Source: Streptomyces pactum
Lineage (GTDB): Bacteria; Actinomycetota; Actinomycetes; Streptomycetales; Streptomycetaceae
DNA: 64,000 nucleotides
Assembly: GCF_002005225.1 (NCBI RefSeq)
Contig: NZ_CP019724.1
Coordinates: 8,164,001-8,228,000 of the forward strand
Direction: 5' to 3'
Shown here in pieces: positions 1 to 9,450 of this stretch; the first letter of the stretch is position 1, and every line of letters starts with the position of its first letter. The translations under genes and the position numbers were made by a program. The notes under the pieces were generated by a model. It was given only the letters and a program-made list of their open reading frames with translations, did no database searches and was not told where the DNA came from.

Positions 1-580
1 GGTGGGACGGTCCGCTGACGTAGGCGAGGGAGCTGTGCCCGGCACCGGTGAGGTGGCGGATCGCCAGGGCACCGCCGGTGACGTCGTCGACCGAGACGGA
101 GCAGCCCTCCGTGTCGTCCGCCACCCGGTCCACGAGAACGTACGGGATGCCGTGCCGCCGGAACTCGCCCAGACTGCGCCCACTCGGATCGGCGGGCGTG
201 ACCAGCACCCCGCGGACCCGCTGTTCGGCGAAGAGTTCGAGGTACTCCGCCTCCTTCCGCGCGCTCTGCGCGCTGTTGCACAGGGTGACGGCGAGTCCCG
301 CGTCCCGGGCCGTGCGCTCGGCTCCCTGGGCCAGGTCGACGAAGAACGGATTGCCCATGTCGAGGACGAGCAGTGCCATCACACGGCTGCGGCCCGCCCG
401 TAGTTGCCGGGCGGACTCGCTGCGCACGTAACCCAGGCGTGCGATCACCTGCTCCACGTGATGTCGTGTCCGCTGCGAGACCCGGCCGGGCTGGTTGAGC
501 ACATTGGAGACGGTGCCCACGGAGACGCCGGCCTCCCGTGCCACGTCCTTGATGCCGACGACCGGCGTGGAGCGCGTCAT
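1..580 (-). CDS. LacI-family transcriptional regulator, 3' end outside window
   Basis: Reading leftward from ATG at 580 the frame is open to the window edge (193 codons). The N-terminus is a classic LacI helix-turn-helix: VVGIKDVAREAGVSVGTVSN at residues 6-25, with the hinge helix near residues 50-60. The start of the periplasmic-binding-protein-like effector domain follows, with the family hallmark DMGNPFF at about residue 75. The C-terminal part of the effector domain is missing only because the window ends. It lies 82 bp downstream of rhaM on the same strand. It is therefore the likely local repressor of the rhamnose genes, acting at the palindromes at 5880-5891 and 6054-6065. That assignment is inferred from position; the ligand is not shown by the sequence. 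Confidence 0.93.
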   Translation of the reverse strand, partial: MTRSTPVVGIKDVAREAGVSVGTVSNVLNQPGRVSQRTRHHVEQVIARLGYVRSESARQLRAGRSRVMALLVLDMGNPFFVDLAQGAERTARDAGLAVTLCNSAQSARKEAEYLELFAEQRVRGVLVTPADPSGRSLGEFRRHGIPYVLVDRVADDTEGCSVSVDDVTGGALAIRHLTGAGHSSLAYVSGPSH

Positions 581-662
581 GTGTGTCTGTCTCCCGCTGT
601 TCTGCCCCCGCCCATCGAGCCGGTCCGGGAAGCGTTCATCGTACGAAGCCGGGACCGGCCGT

Positions 663-983
663 TCACGCCAGGTGGAAGACCTCGGTGAGCGGGCGCATGG
701 CGGCGTCGGGCGCTTGGCCGTCCAGTTCCTCGAAGAACTCCGCCATCTCGGCCTGCCAACGCGCGTTCACCTCGCTCGCGTCCATGGCGGCCCGGGCCGC
801 CTCGAAGTCGTCGGTTTCGAGATAGCCGACGAGCAGACCGTCCTTGCGCAGGAAGAGGGAGTAGTTGTGCCAGCCGGCCTCGGAGAGCGCGGCGAGCATG
901 TCGGCCCACACGTGCTGATGGCGCTCGCGGTATTCGGCGACCATCTCGGAGCGGACCTTGAGAAGAAAGCAGACACGTCGCAT
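663..983 (-). CDS. rhaM: L-rhamnose mutarotase
   Basis: The 106-residue product starting MRRVCFLLKVRSE matches the RhaM/YiiL fold family in length and layout: an N-terminal strand, an EYRERHQHVWADM segment with the conserved His, GWHNYSLFL, and WQAEMAEFF near the C-terminus. The family interconverts alpha and beta anomers of L-rhamnose in the cytosol and so feeds the isomerase. An in-frame upstream extension to 1034 reads through a GC palindrome and is rejected in favour of the ATG at 983. The gene is the last one before the LacI gene in a leftward operon with the importer genes. Confidence 0.92.
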   Translation of the reverse strand: MRRVCFLLKVRSEMVAEYRERHQHVWADMLAALSEAGWHNYSLFLRKDGLLVGYLETDDFEAARAAMDASEVNARWQAEMAEFFEELDGQAPDAAMRPLTEVFHLA

Positions 984-1004
984 CGGATCACCCTGTTGCC
1001 GAAG

Positions 1005-1034
1005 GTGGGGCCCCGGCGATCGCCGGGGCCCCAC
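1005..1034. other. 30-bp perfect palindrome (hairpin) between rhaS and rhaM
   Basis: A perfect GC-rich palindrome of 15-bp arms occupies most of the 65-bp gap between the binding-protein gene and rhaM. In RNA it would form a very stable stem with no T run behind it. Inference: it acts as an mRNA-stabilising or partial-termination hairpin that keeps the binding-protein message more abundant than downstream rhaM and lacI. This is common for importer operons, but here only the structure is seen. Confidence 0.7.
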
Positions 1035-1048
1035 GACTGTCGTGCGGA

Positions 1049-2134
1049 TCAGAAGTCGTACTCGTCGATGTTGGCCTTGTCGAATACGGTCGGCTCACCC
1101 GGGGAGACGACACCGTCCGCTCCGATGGTCACGGTGCCGAGGTCGCCGGCGGTGAAGGTCTCGCCCTTCCGGCCGGTGATCTGACCGGATTCGAGGGCGA
1201 CCGCGGCGTGGGCGGCGAGCGCGCCGAGCTTGGCCGGCTCCCACAGCTCGAACTCCTCGACGGTGCCGTTCTTGACGTAGGCGCGCATGTCGTTCGGGGT
1301 GCCGAGGCCCGTGAGCTTGACCTTGCCCTTGTACTTGGAGCCGGACAGGTACTGGGCGGCGGCCTTGATGCCGACGGTGGTGGGGGAGATGATGCCCTTC
1401 AGGTTCGGGTACTCCTGCAGCAGGCCCTGGGTCTGCTGGAAGGACTTCTGGGCGTCGTCGTCCCCGTAGGCGACCTTGACGAGCTTGATGTCCTTGTAGG
1501 CGGGCTTCTCCAGCTCCTTCTTCATGAAGTCGATCCAGGTGTTCTGGTTCGTCGCGGTCTGCGCCGCGGACAGGATCGCGATCTCGCCCTTGCCACCGAT
1601 CTGCTTGGCCAGCAACTCGACCTGGGTGCGCCCGAGGTCCTCGGCGGAAGCCGGGGAGACGAACACCTGGCGGCAGTCCTTGTTGGTGTCGGAGTCGTAG
1701 GTGACGACACTGACGCCGTTGCGCATGGCCTGCTTGAGGGCGGTGCACAGGGCGCCGGGGTCCTGCGCGGAGACCGCCATGGCGTCGACCTGCTGCTGGG
1801 TCAGGGTGTTGACGTAGCTGACCTGGCCGGCGGTGTCGGTGCCGCTGCTGGTGCCGACCTCCTTGTAGGTGGAGCCCAGCTCCCGCAGCGCCTTCTCGCC
1901 GCCCTTGTCGGCGGTGGTGAAGTAGGGGTTGTTGACCTGCTTGGGCAGGAAGGCGACGGTGAGCCCCTTCTTCGTCTTCGCGTCGGGGTCGGCCTTGCCG
2001 ACGGCCGCGCTGCCGCTGTCCTTGGACGCGTCGTCCTTGGTGGTGCCGCCGCAGGCGGTGGCGCCGAGCGCGAGGGCGGTGACAGTGGCGAGTGCGAGGG
2101 TCAGTCGACGTGATCCGGCGGTGGTGGCGGGCAT
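1049..2134 (-). CDS. rhaS: Rhamnose ABC transporter substrate-binding lipoprotein
   Basis: The 361-residue product begins with a lipoprotein signal peptide (basic MPATTAGSRRL, hydrophobic stretch, lipobox LGATAC with Cys28). A type-I sugar-binding protein of the ribose/rhamnose group follows, with landmarks VAFLPKQVNNPYF, VVTYDSDTNKDCR and a QQTQGLLQEYP segment. It would be tethered outside the membrane and deliver L-rhamnose to the two permeases. The start at 2134 is chosen for the signal peptide and the AAAGGAAC sequence just upstream; the frame is open further but that extension is intergenic in character. About 100 bp of GC-rich non-coding sequence separate it from the upstream permease gene. 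Confidence 0.93.
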   Translation of the reverse strand: MPATTAGSRRLTLALATVTALALGATACGGTTKDDASKDSGSAAVGKADPDAKTKKGLTVAFLPKQVNNPYFTTADKGGEKALRELGSTYKEVGTSSGTDTAGQVSYVNTLTQQQVDAMAVSAQDPGALCTALKQAMRNGVSVVTYDSDTNKDCRQVFVSPASAEDLGRTQVELLAKQIGGKGEIAILSAAQTATNQNTWIDFMKKELEKPAYKDIKLVKVAYGDDDAQKSFQQTQGLLQEYPNLKGIISPTTVGIKAAAQYLSGSKYKGKVKLTGLGTPNDMRAYVKNGTVEEFELWEPAKLGALAAHAAVALESGQITGRKGETFTAGDLGTVTIGADGVVSPGEPTVFDKANIDEYDF

Positions 2135-2233
2135 GGGAAGTTCCTTTACCTGTGCGGGAAGGTGGGAGGGGGTGGCCGGCCCGTCCCGGCCTGGAGGGCG
2201 GCCGGGGAGGGCCGAAGGAGCCGGGCGCAAGGA

Positions 2234-3265
2234 CTACGGGGAAGGGGCCGTGAGAGGTGGGGGAGCGGCCGTCCTCCCCCTGGCCCGTGCCTGGGAGATC
2301 CGCCGGCCGATGCGCGGGGCGAGAACCGAGACCACCAACAGGACGCCGGTGGCCACGGTCTGGGACTGGGCGGAGACGTTCAGCAGACTCATGACGTTCT
2401 GCATCGTGCCGAGCAGGAACACACCGGCGACGGCGCCGCCGAGGGTGCCCTTGCCGCCGTCGAAGTCGATGCCGCCGAGCAGCACCGCCGCGATCACGGA
2501 CAGTTCCAGTCCGGTGGCGTTGTCGTAGCGGGCGCTGGCGTAGTGCAGGGTCCAGAAGACACCGGTCAGAGCGGAGACGACACCCGTGGACACGAACATG
2601 GCCAGCTTGAGCCGCTTGACGCGGACACCGGCGAAGCGGGCGGCCTCCTCGGAGGCGCCGACGGCGAACAGCGAGCGGCCGAAGCGGGTGGCGTGCAGGA
2701 CGACGACGGCGATCGCCAGCAGGATGACGAAGGGGACGACGGCGTACGGGAGGAACGTGTCCCCGAACCGGCCGGCGCCGAAGTCCAGGTACTGGGCCGG
2801 GAAGTCGGTCACGGAGTCGGAGCCGAGCACGATCTGCGCGATGCCCCGGTAGGCGCCGAGCGTGCCGATGGTGACGGCCAGCGAGGGCAGTCCGAGCCGG
2901 GTGACGAGCAGGCCGTTGACCAGGCCGCACACCACTCCGAGCAGAACGCAGAGCGGAATGATCGTCTCGATCGCCATGCCGGCGTTCCACAGGGCGCCCA
3001 TCACGGCACTGGAGAGGCCGGCCGTGGAGGCCACCGAGAGGTCCACCTCGCCGGAGACCACGAGCATCGCCATGGGCAGGGCGATCAGGGCGATGGGCAG
3101 GGTGTTGCCGATGAGGAACGACACGTTCAGGGCGTTGCCGAAGTTCTCCACGAAGGAGAACGAGCAGATCAGCAGGACGACCAGCAGAGCGCCGACCGAG
3201 GTGTCCCAGCGCACCGCCCCGCCGAGACGGGAGAGCACGGGAGACTTGACGGAGGTGTCAGGCAT
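2234..3265 (-). CDS. rhaQ: Rhamnose ABC transporter permease
   Basis: A polytopic membrane protein of the RbsC/BPD_transp_2 family. It has multiple hydrophobic helices, the conserved GEVDLSVASTAGLSSAVMG segment in the first third, and an ALTGVFW...GGIDFDGGKGTLGGAVAG region near the C-terminus. The start is placed at ATG 3265 because GAGGAG lies 8 nt ahead of it; a GTG at 3274 overlaps that ribosome-binding site. It overlaps the upstream permease gene by 8 nt, which indicates translational coupling. With its neighbour it forms the heterodimeric channel; which is P and which is Q cannot be fixed from sequence alone. Confidence 0.9.
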   Translation of the reverse strand: MPDTSVKSPVLSRLGGAVRWDTSVGALLVVLLICSFSFVENFGNALNVSFLIGNTLPIALIALPMAMLVVSGEVDLSVASTAGLSSAVMGALWNAGMAIETIIPLCVLLGVVCGLVNGLLVTRLGLPSLAVTIGTLGAYRGIAQIVLGSDSVTDFPAQYLDFGAGRFGDTFLPYAVVPFVILLAIAVVVLHATRFGRSLFAVGASEEAARFAGVRVKRLKLAMFVSTGVVSALTGVFWTLHYASARYDNATGLELSVIAAVLLGGIDFDGGKGTLGGAVAGVFLLGTMQNVMSLLNVSAQSQTVATGVLLVVSVLAPRIGRRISQARARGRTAAPPPLTAPSP

Positions 3266-4313
3266 GACGGGCACTCCTCGACTGTGCGGCCTTCTTGCGC
3301 AGGGCTCCGGAGACTCTGAGCGCCAGGATCCGGTCGACGGCGATGGCGAGCAGCAGCAGGAAGCCGTTGATGGCGGTGACCCAGACCGAACTCACGCCGA
3401 GGGCGGGGAGCACACCGTTGATGGAGGTCAGCAGTACGGCGCCGAGCGCGGCGCCGTACACGGTGCCCGATCCGCCGGTGAAGGCGACACCGCCGACGAC
3501 CACGGCGCTGACCACGATGAGCTCGTACCCGTTGCCGGTGTTGGAGTCGACGTTGCCGAACCTGGCCAGGTACAGGGCGCCGGCGAGCCCGGCGAGCCCT
3601 CCGCAGACCACGTAGGCCGTCATGATGCGGGCCCGGACCGGGACACCGGCGAGCCGGGCGGCCTCCGGATTGGACCCCAGGGCGTACATGTCCCGTCCGC
3701 TGCGGTAACTGCGGAGGTAGTAGGCCACGACGACCAGGACGGCCAGGGTGAGCAGGGCGAGGTAGGGCACCACGGAGATGCCGTCGCTGCCGAAGTCCAC
3801 GAAGCCGTCGGGCAGGGCGCTCGCCGTGATCTGGCGGGAGCCGACCCAGATCGAGTCGATGCCGCGGATGACGTAGAGGGTGCCCAGGGTCACCACCAGC
3901 GCGGGCACCTTGCCCAGACTCACCAGTGCGCCGTTGACCACGCCGAACAGCGCGCCGACCCCCACGGCCAGCAGCACGGCGACGAGCGGGTGGCCGCCGT
4001 CCTTGAGGTAGAGCCCCGCGGCGAAGGCGGAGATGCCCAGCACGGAACCGACCGACAGGTCGACGTTGCGGGTGATCACCACCATCGCCTGGCCGATCGC
4101 GACCAGCACGAGAATGGTCGCGTTCAGCATCAGGTCCCTGATGCCCTGCTGCGACAGGAACTCGGAGTTGGACAGTTGGGTCGCGCCGAGCATCACCACC
4201 AGCACGGCGATCACGGCCAGTTCGCGGGCCTTGAATATCTTGTCCATGAGCCGCCGCGCGGCGACGGACTCCGGTGGGACCTCCTGCCGCACCGGCTCCA
4301 CGGTCGTGGTCAT
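3258..4313 (-). CDS. rhaP: Rhamnose ABC transporter permease
   Basis: Second RbsC-type permease: 351 residues starting [16 protein letters not shown]. Family landmarks are [21 protein letters not shown] (shared with its neighbour's GEVDLSV block) and [19 protein letters not shown] near the end. ATG 4313 overlaps the ATPase stop codon by four bases (ATGA), so translation is coupled. The frame continues upstream to 4595, but that part is antisense-like shadow inside the ATPase gene and is excluded. Confidence 0.9.
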   Translation of the reverse strand: MTTTVEPVRQEVPPESVAARRLMDKIFKARELAVIAVLVVMLGATQLSNSEFLSQQGIRDLMLNATILVLVAIGQAMVVITRNVDLSVGSVLGISAFAAGLYLKDGGHPLVAVLLAVGVGALFGVVNGALVSLGKVPALVVTLGTLYVIRGIDSIWVGSRQITASALPDGFVDFGSDGISVVPYLALLTLAVLVVVAYYLRSYRSGRDMYALGSNPEAARLAGVPVRARIMTAYVVCGGLAGLAGALYLARFGNVDSNTGNGYELIVVSAVVVGGVAFTGGSGTVYGAALGAVLLTSINGVLPALGVSSVWVTAINGFLLLLAIAVDRILALRVSGALRKKAAQSRSARHA

Positions 4314-5839
4314 GCCGCCTTCCCCTCTCGGTCGGCGCGGCCGGTGGCGGCTGCCATCACGGTCTCCTCGGTCGCTTCCGCCCGGGGGATCTCCGCGGTC
4401 AGCCGGCCCTCGTGCATCACCAGGACCCGGTCGGCCATACCGAGGATCTCCGGCAGGTCGGACGAGATCATCAGCACCGCCACGCCGTCGGCGGCGAGCG
4501 AGGACAGCAGACGGTGCACCTCCGCCTTCGTCCCCACGTCGATACCGCGGGTCGGCTCGTCCACGATCAGCACCTGGGGAGCCGTGGCGAGCCACTTGGC
4601 CAGGACGACCTTCTGCTGGTTGCCGCCCGACAGCGTCCCCACGACATCGCCCAGGCGCGCGTACTTCACCTGGAGCCTGGTCGCCCAGTCCACGGCGCGG
4701 CTGCGCTCGGCCCGCCGGTTCATCAGCCCGGCCCTGGAGGTGGCCGCGAACCCGGTGAGGCCGATGTTCCGCTCGATGGACATGTCCATCACCAGGCCCT
4801 GGGCGCGGCGGTCCTCGGGCACCAGGGCGAGACCGGCGGCCATGGCCAGGCTCGGAGCCCCCGGAGGAAGCTTCCGGCCGAGCACCTCGACCTCACCGCC
4901 GTCGAACCCGTCGACGCCGAAGACGGCCCGGGCCACCTCGCTGCGCCCCGCCCCGACCAGACCGGCGAGGCCGAGGATCTCGCCGCGCCGGACGTCGAAG
5001 GAGACGTCGGTGAAGACGCCTTCGCGCGTCAGCCGGCGCACGCTGAGGGCGACCTCGCCGATCCGGGTCTCCTGCTTGGGGTAGAGCTCCTCCAGATCGC
5101 GGCCGACCATGCGGCGCACCAGGCCGTCCTCGTCGAGGTCGGAGAGGGGCTCACTGGCGATCCAGGCACCGTCCCGGAGGGTGGTGACCCGCTGGCACAA
5201 CTCGAAGATCTCCTCCAGGCGGTGCGAGATGAACAGCACCGCCGACCCCTGCTCGCGCAGCGTCCTGACCACGCCGAACAGCCGGGCCACCTCGCTGCCG
5301 GTGAGCGCCGCCGTCGGCTCGTCCATGATCAGGACGCGGGCGTCGAAGGACAGAGCCTTGGCGATCTCCACCAGTTGCTGGTCGGCGATGGAGAGGCCGC
5401 GGGCCGGCTGGTCCGGGTCGAGGGCGACACCGAGGCGGGCGAAGAGTTCGGCCGCGGCCGTCCTGACCGTACGGTGGTCCACCCTGCCCAGGGAGCGCCG
5501 GGGCTGCCGTCCGATGTAGATGTTCTCCGCGACGGACAGGTCGGGGAAGAGCGTCGGCTCCTGGTAGATCACGGCGATCCCCGCGTCGCGGGCGTCCGCC
5601 GGGCTGTGGAAGTCCACCGGCTCGCCGTCGAGGAGGACCGTGCCGGTGTCCGGACGGTGCACGCCCGCGAGAGTCTTGATCAGAGTGGACTTGCCGGCGC
5701 CGTTCTCGCCCGCCAGCGCATGGGCCTCGCCGGCGTACAGCCGCAGGGAGACCTCACGCAGGGCCCGGACGGCGCCGAAGGATTTACTCACTCCCTCCAG
5801 GGCGAGCACCGGAGCGGCCCCCGGTTCGGGATGGGTCAT
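4310..5839 (-). CDS. rhaT: Rhamnose ABC transporter ATP-binding protein (tandem NBDs)
   Basis: The 509-residue product has two fused nucleotide-binding domains, as in RbsA/MglA-type sugar importers. The first has Walker [10 protein letters not shown] (about residues 44-52), signature [15 protein letters not shown] and Walker [12 protein letters not shown]. The second is degenerate in its P-loop (GLVGAGRSE) but keeps [15 protein letters not shown] and [13 protein letters not shown]. It drives rhamnose uptake on the cytoplasmic face. It is the first gene of the leftward operon ATPase-permease-permease-binding protein-rhaM, downstream of the promoter/operator at 5880-5936. Confidence 0.93.
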   Translation of the reverse strand: MTHPEPGAAPVLALEGVSKSFGAVRALREVSLRLYAGEAHALAGENGAGKSTLIKTLAGVHRPDTGTVLLDGEPVDFHSPADARDAGIAVIYQEPTLFPDLSVAENIYIGRQPRRSLGRVDHRTVRTAAAELFARLGVALDPDQPARGLSIADQQLVEIAKALSFDARVLIMDEPTAALTGSEVARLFGVVRTLREQGSAVLFISHRLEEIFELCQRVTTLRDGAWIASEPLSDLDEDGLVRRMVGRDLEELYPKQETRIGEVALSVRRLTREGVFTDVSFDVRRGEILGLAGLVGAGRSEVARAVFGVDGFDGGEVEVLGRKLPPGAPSLAMAAGLALVPEDRRAQGLVMDMSIERNIGLTGFAATSRAGLMNRRAERSRAVDWATRLQVKYARLGDVVGTLSGGNQQKVVLAKWLATAPQVLIVDEPTRGIDVGTKAEVHRLLSSLAADGVAVLMISSDLPEILGMADRVLVMHEGRLTAEIPRAEATEETVMAAATGRADREGKAA

Positions 5840-5879
5840 GGGTTCTCTCCAGTACGTGTGCCGAGCCGGAACCCCGCTG

Positions 5880-5936
5880 TGAAATGTTTCAAATGGGGTT
5901 GCCGGGAAGCTAGCTTCAGCCCGTCCGGGGCGTCAA
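5880..5936 (-). promoter_or_regulatory. Leftward rha promoter with operator in the leader
   Basis: On the minus strand TTGACG (5936-5931) is followed after 18 nt by TAGCTT, a plausible -35/-10 pair. The palindrome TGAAATGTTTCA (5880-5891; arms TGAAA/TTTCA) sits in the predicted 5' leader of the importer operon. Its placement mirrors the rightward promoter and suggests repression by the adjacent LacI-type protein. Confidence 0.6.
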
Positions 5937-6014
5937 GGGTCCGGGGCGTGCGCGATCGCCGGAATCTCGCGGTGGCGGCGCAGGAAACAGGTGAGCCAGG
6001 CCCTGTCGGGGCCC

Positions 6015-6065
6015 TTGACGGGGGTGGTGTCACGGGTTAGTTTCGGCGCAGCCTGAATCGATTCA
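6015..6065 (+). promoter_or_regulatory. Rightward rha promoter and perfect-palindrome operator
   Basis: TTGACG at 6015-6020 and TAGTTT at 6038-6043 are 17 bp apart. A perfect 12-bp palindrome TGAATCGATTCA lies at 6054-6065, at or just past the expected transcription start. The central CG and dyad symmetry are typical of LacI-family operators. It shares the TGAA/TTCA ends with the palindrome at 5880-5891, so one regulator probably controls both arms. Confidence 0.68.
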
Positions 6066-6122
6066 TACGACAGGTCGTTCGGGTCCCCCGTGACGGGGCA
6101 ACTTGCGCATCCAGAGGTGGAC

Positions 6123-7289
6123 ATGCCTGACATTACTGCCGTGAGAACCGCACTCGCCGAACAGCGGGTCGAGACGCCTTCCTGGGGCTACGGCAACTCC
6201 GGAACGCGTTTCAAGGTGTTCGCGCAGCCCGGCGTGCCGCGGACCCCGCGTGAGAAGCTGGACGACGCGGCCAAGGTGCACGAGTTCACCGGTGTCACCC
6301 CCCGGGTCGCGCTGCACATCCCCTGGGACAGGGTGGACGACTACGCCGCGCTGGCCGCGCACGCCAAGGACCGGGGCCTGGAACTGGGCGCCATCAACGC
6401 CAACGTCTTCCAGGAGGACGACTACCGGCTCGGCAGTGTCTGCCACCCGGACGCGGCGGTGCGGCGCAAGGCGCTCGCGCACCTCATGGAGTGCGTCGAC
6501 ATCATGGACGCCACCGGTTCCCGCGACCTGAAGCTGTGGTTCGCCGACGGCACCAACTATCCCGGCCAGGACGACATCACGGCCCGCCAGGACCGGCTCG
6601 CCGAGGCCCTCGGGGCCGTCTACGAGCGCCTGGGCGAGGGCCAGCGGATGCTCCTGGAGTACAAGTTCTTCGAGCCCGCGTTCTACACGACCGACGTCCC
6701 CGACTGGGGCACGGCCTACGCGCACTGTCTCAAGCTCGGTGACAAGGCGCAGGTCGTCGTGGACACCGGCCATCACGCGCCCGGCACCAACATCGAGTTC
6801 ATCGTGGCCGTCCTGCTCCGCGAGGGAAAGCTCGGCGGGTTCGACTTCAACTCCCGCTTCTACGCGGACGACGACCTGATGGTCGGCGCCGCCGATCCCT
6901 TCCAGCTCTTCCGGATCCTCCGCGAGGTCGTCAAGAACGGCGGCCTGGATCCCGCCGCCGGCGTGGCCTTCATGCTCGACCAGTGCCACAACATCGAGGC
7001 GAAGATCCCGGCGATCATCCGTTCGGTGATGAACGTCCAGGAAGCCACCGCCAAGGCGCTGCTGGTCGATGACGAGGCGCTGGCCGCGGCCCAGGAGGAG
7101 GGCGACGTCCTGGCGGCCAACGCCGTCCTGATGGACGCGTACAACACCGACGTCCGGCCGCTGCTGGCTCAGGTCCGCGAGGAGAAGGGCCTGAACCCCG
7201 ACCCGGTCGCCGCCTACCGCGCCAGCGGCTGGCAGGAGCGGATCACCGCCGAACGCGTGGGCGGCGAGCAGGCCGGCTGGGGCGCCTAG
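6123..7289 (+). CDS. rhaI: L-rhamnose isomerase
   Basis: A 388-residue TIM-barrel sugar isomerase of the RhaI type converting L-rhamnose to L-rhamnulose. Visible landmarks are VALHIPWD, INANVFQEDDYR, LKLWFADGTNYPGQDD, the metal-site segment VVDTGHHAPGTNIE and FDFNSRFYADDDL. ATG 6123 is used because GAGGTGG ends 2 nt before it and family members start near MPDITAVR; a GTG at 6090 in frame lacks a ribosome-binding site. It is the first gene of the rightward catabolic arm. Confidence 0.94.
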   Translation: MPDITAVRTALAEQRVETPSWGYGNSGTRFKVFAQPGVPRTPREKLDDAAKVHEFTGVTPRVALHIPWDRVDDYAALAAHAKDRGLELGAINANVFQEDDYRLGSVCHPDAAVRRKALAHLMECVDIMDATGSRDLKLWFADGTNYPGQDDITARQDRLAEALGAVYERLGEGQRMLLEYKFFEPAFYTTDVPDWGTAYAHCLKLGDKAQVVVDTGHHAPGTNIEFIVAVLLREGKLGGFDFNSRFYADDDLMVGAADPFQLFRILREVVKNGGLDPAAGVAFMLDQCHNIEAKIPAIIRSVMNVQEATAKALLVDDEALAAAQEEGDVLAANAVLMDAYNTDVRPLLAQVREEKGLNPDPVAAYRASGWQERITAERVGGEQAGWGA

Positions 7290-7317
7290 GCCGTGTCCGC
7301 GAAGGACACGACCTAGG
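7285..7317. other. Intercistronic hairpin after rhaI
   Basis: An inverted repeat with 14-bp arms (one mismatch) and a GCGAA loop begins inside the rhaI stop region and ends at 7317; its inner stem is CGTGTCC/GGACACG. There is no T tract, so it is more likely an mRNA-processing or attenuation hairpin between rhaI and rhaD than a full terminator. Confidence 0.55.
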
Positions 7318-7404
7318 CCGACACGACCCGGGACCTGCCGTTCCGGGGCGCCGCGCGGCCTCGGGCATCCTCCGTCGTCAACTCATCCCGAAGGAAAGAT
7401 CACC

Positions 7405-9450
7405 ATGGCCTCCGCCATTCACCCCGAAGTCGCCGGGCTCCTGGCGCGCTCGCACCGGCTGGGCTCGGACCCGCGCAACACCAATTACGCGGGCGGGAAC
7501 ACGTCCGCCAAGGGCACCACCACCGACCCCGTCACCGGTGGTGAGCTGGAGCTGCTGTGGGTCAAGGGCTCAGGCGGGGACCTGGGCACGCTGAAGGCCG
7601 GCGGGCTGGCGGCGCTGCGCCTGGACCGGCTGCACGCCCTGAAGGGCGTCTACCCGGGCGTGGAGCGCGAGGACGAGATGGTCGCCGCGTTCGACTACTG
7701 CCTGCACGGCAAGGGCGGCGCCGCGCCGTCCATCGACACGGCCATGCACGCCCTGGTCGACGCGGCGCATGTGGACCACCTGCACCCCGACTCCGGTATC
7801 GCGCTGGCCTGCGCGGCCGACGGCGAGAAACTGACCGCCGAATGCTTCGGTGACAAGGTCGTGTGGGTGCCGTGGCGGCGGCCCGGGTTCCAGCTCGGGC
7901 TGGACATCGCCGCGATCAAGCAGGACAACCCGCAGGCCGTCGGCTGCGTCCTCGGCGGCCACGGTGTCACCGCGTGGGGCGCCACCTCCGAGGAGTGCGA
8001 GGCCAACTCGCTGCACATCATCCGCACCGCCGAGGCCTTCCTCGCCGAGAAGGGCCGCCCCGAACCGTTCGGCCCGGTGCGGGACGGCTACGAGCCGCTG
8101 CCCGACGAGGAGCGGCGCGCCCGTGCCGCCGCGCTCGCCCCGCACGTCCGCGCGATCGCGTCCGCCGACCTGCCGCAGGTCGGCCACTTCACGGACTCCG
8201 AGGCGGTGCTGGACTTCCTCTCCCGCACCGAGCACCCGCGTCTCGCGGCCCTCGGCACGTCCTGCCCCGACCACTTCCTGCGCACCAAGGTCCGCCCGCT
8301 GGTCCTGGACCTGCCGGCCGGCACGCCGCTGGAGCGGGCGATCGCCCGGCTGACGGAGCTGCACACCGAGTACCGCGCCGAGTACCAGGCGTACTACGAG
8401 CGGCACGCCGTCCCGGACTCGCCGGCCATGCGCGGGGCCGACCCGGCGATCGTCCTGGTGCCGGGCGTGGGCATGTTCTCCTTCGGCAAGGACAAGCAGA
8501 CCGCCCGGGTCGCCGGCGAGTTCTACGTCAACGCGATCAACGTGATGCGCGGTGCCGAGGCCGTCTCCTCCTACAGCCCCATCGAGGAGTCGGAGAAGTT
8601 CCGCATCGAGTACTGGGAGCTGGAGGAGGCCAAGCTGCGGCGGATGCCCGCGCCCAAGCCGCTGGCCACCCGGGTCGCGCTCGTCACGGGCGCCGGCTCC
8701 GGCATCGGCAAGGCCATCGCCCACCGGCTCGCCGCCGAGGGTGCCTGCGTCGTGGTCGCCGACCTCGACGCCACGAACGCGGCGGCCGTCGCCGAGGAAC
8801 TCGGCGGCCCGGACCGGGCCGTGGCCGTGGCCGTGGACGTCACCAGCGAGGAGCAGATCGCCGCCGCGTTCGCCGCGGCCGTCCTCGCCTTCGGAGGCGT
8901 CGACCTCGTCGTCAACAACGCCGGCATCTCCATCTCCAAGCCGCTGCTGGAGACGACGGCCAAGGACTGGGACCTCCAGCACGACATCATGGCCCGGGGC
9001 TCCTTCCTGGTCTCCCGCGAGGCCGCCCGGGTGATGACCGCGCAGAAGCTCGGCGGCGACATCGTCTACATCGCTTCCAAGAACGGTGTCTTCGCGGGCC
9101 CCAACAACATCGCCTACGGTGCGACCAAGGCCGACCAGGCCCACCAGGTACGGCTGCTGGCGGCCGAGCTCGGTGAGCACGGCATCCGCGTCAACGGCGT
9201 CAACCCCGACGGAGTCGTGCGCGGTTCCGGCATCTTCGCCGGCGGCTGGGGCGCCAAGCGGGCCGCCGTGTACGGCGTGGCGGAGGAGAAGCTCGGCGAG
9301 TTCTACGCCCAGCGCACGCTGCTCAAGCGCGAGGTGCTGCCCGAGCACGTGGCCAACGCCGTCTTCGCGCTCACCGGCGGCGACCTGACCCACACCACCG
9401 GCCTGCACGTCCCGGTGGACGCGGGTGTCGCCGCCGCCTTCCTGCGCTGA
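7405..9450 (+). CDS. rhaD: Bifunctional rhamnulose-1-phosphate aldolase / alcohol (lactaldehyde) dehydrogenase
   Basis: The 681-residue product is a two-domain fusion. Residues about 1-410 are a class II aldolase: TNYAGGNTSAKG near the N-terminus, AHVDHLHPDSG with metal-binding His residues, GGHGVTAWG. Residues about 425-681 are a short-chain dehydrogenase: TGAGSGIG cofactor loop, NNAGIS, catalytic YGATK. The aldolase should split L-rhamnulose-1-phosphate into DHAP and L-lactaldehyde, and the SDR domain should oxidise or reduce the lactaldehyde. The lutABC genes downstream favour oxidation to L-lactate. The start is supported by GAAGGAAAG 6 nt upstream. Confidence 0.94.
   Translation: MASAIHPEVAGLLARSHRLGSDPRNTNYAGGNTSAKGTTTDPVTGGELELLWVKGSGGDLGTLKAGGLAALRLDRLHALKGVYPGVEREDEMVAAFDYCLHGKGGAAPSIDTAMHALVDAAHVDHLHPDSGIALACAADGEKLTAECFGDKVVWVPWRRPGFQLGLDIAAIKQDNPQAVGCVLGGHGVTAWGATSEECEANSLHIIRTAEAFLAEKGRPEPFGPVRDGYEPLPDEERRARAAALAPHVRAIASADLPQVGHFTDSEAVLDFLSRTEHPRLAALGTSCPDHFLRTKVRPLVLDLPAGTPLERAIARLTELHTEYRAEYQAYYERHAVPDSPAMRGADPAIVLVPGVGMFSFGKDKQTARVAGEFYVNAINVMRGAEAVSSYSPIEESEKFRIEYWELEEAKLRRMPAPKPLATRVALVTGAGSGIGKAIAHRLAAEGACVVVADLDATNAAAVAEELGGPDRAVAVAVDVTSEEQIAAAFAAAVLAFGGVDLVVNNAGISISKPLLETTAKDWDLQHDIMARGSFLVSREAARVMTAQKLGGDIVYIASKNGVFAGPNNIAYGATKADQAHQVRLLAAELGEHGIRVNGVNPDGVVRGSGIFAGGWGAKRAAVYGVAEEKLGEFYAQRTLLKREVLPEHVANAVFALTGGDLTHTTGLHVPVDAGVAAAFLR

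Noticed and set aside
1095-2990. A 631-codon minus-strand frame across rhaS and the permease gene
   Set aside because: It is an Arg/His-rich shifted-frame shadow of the two importer genes and has no family or start signals.
7570-9408. A 612-codon frame antisense to the aldolase/dehydrogenase gene
   Set aside because: It mirrors GC-skewed codons of rhaD; composition (G, V, D, H, R) shows it is not coding.
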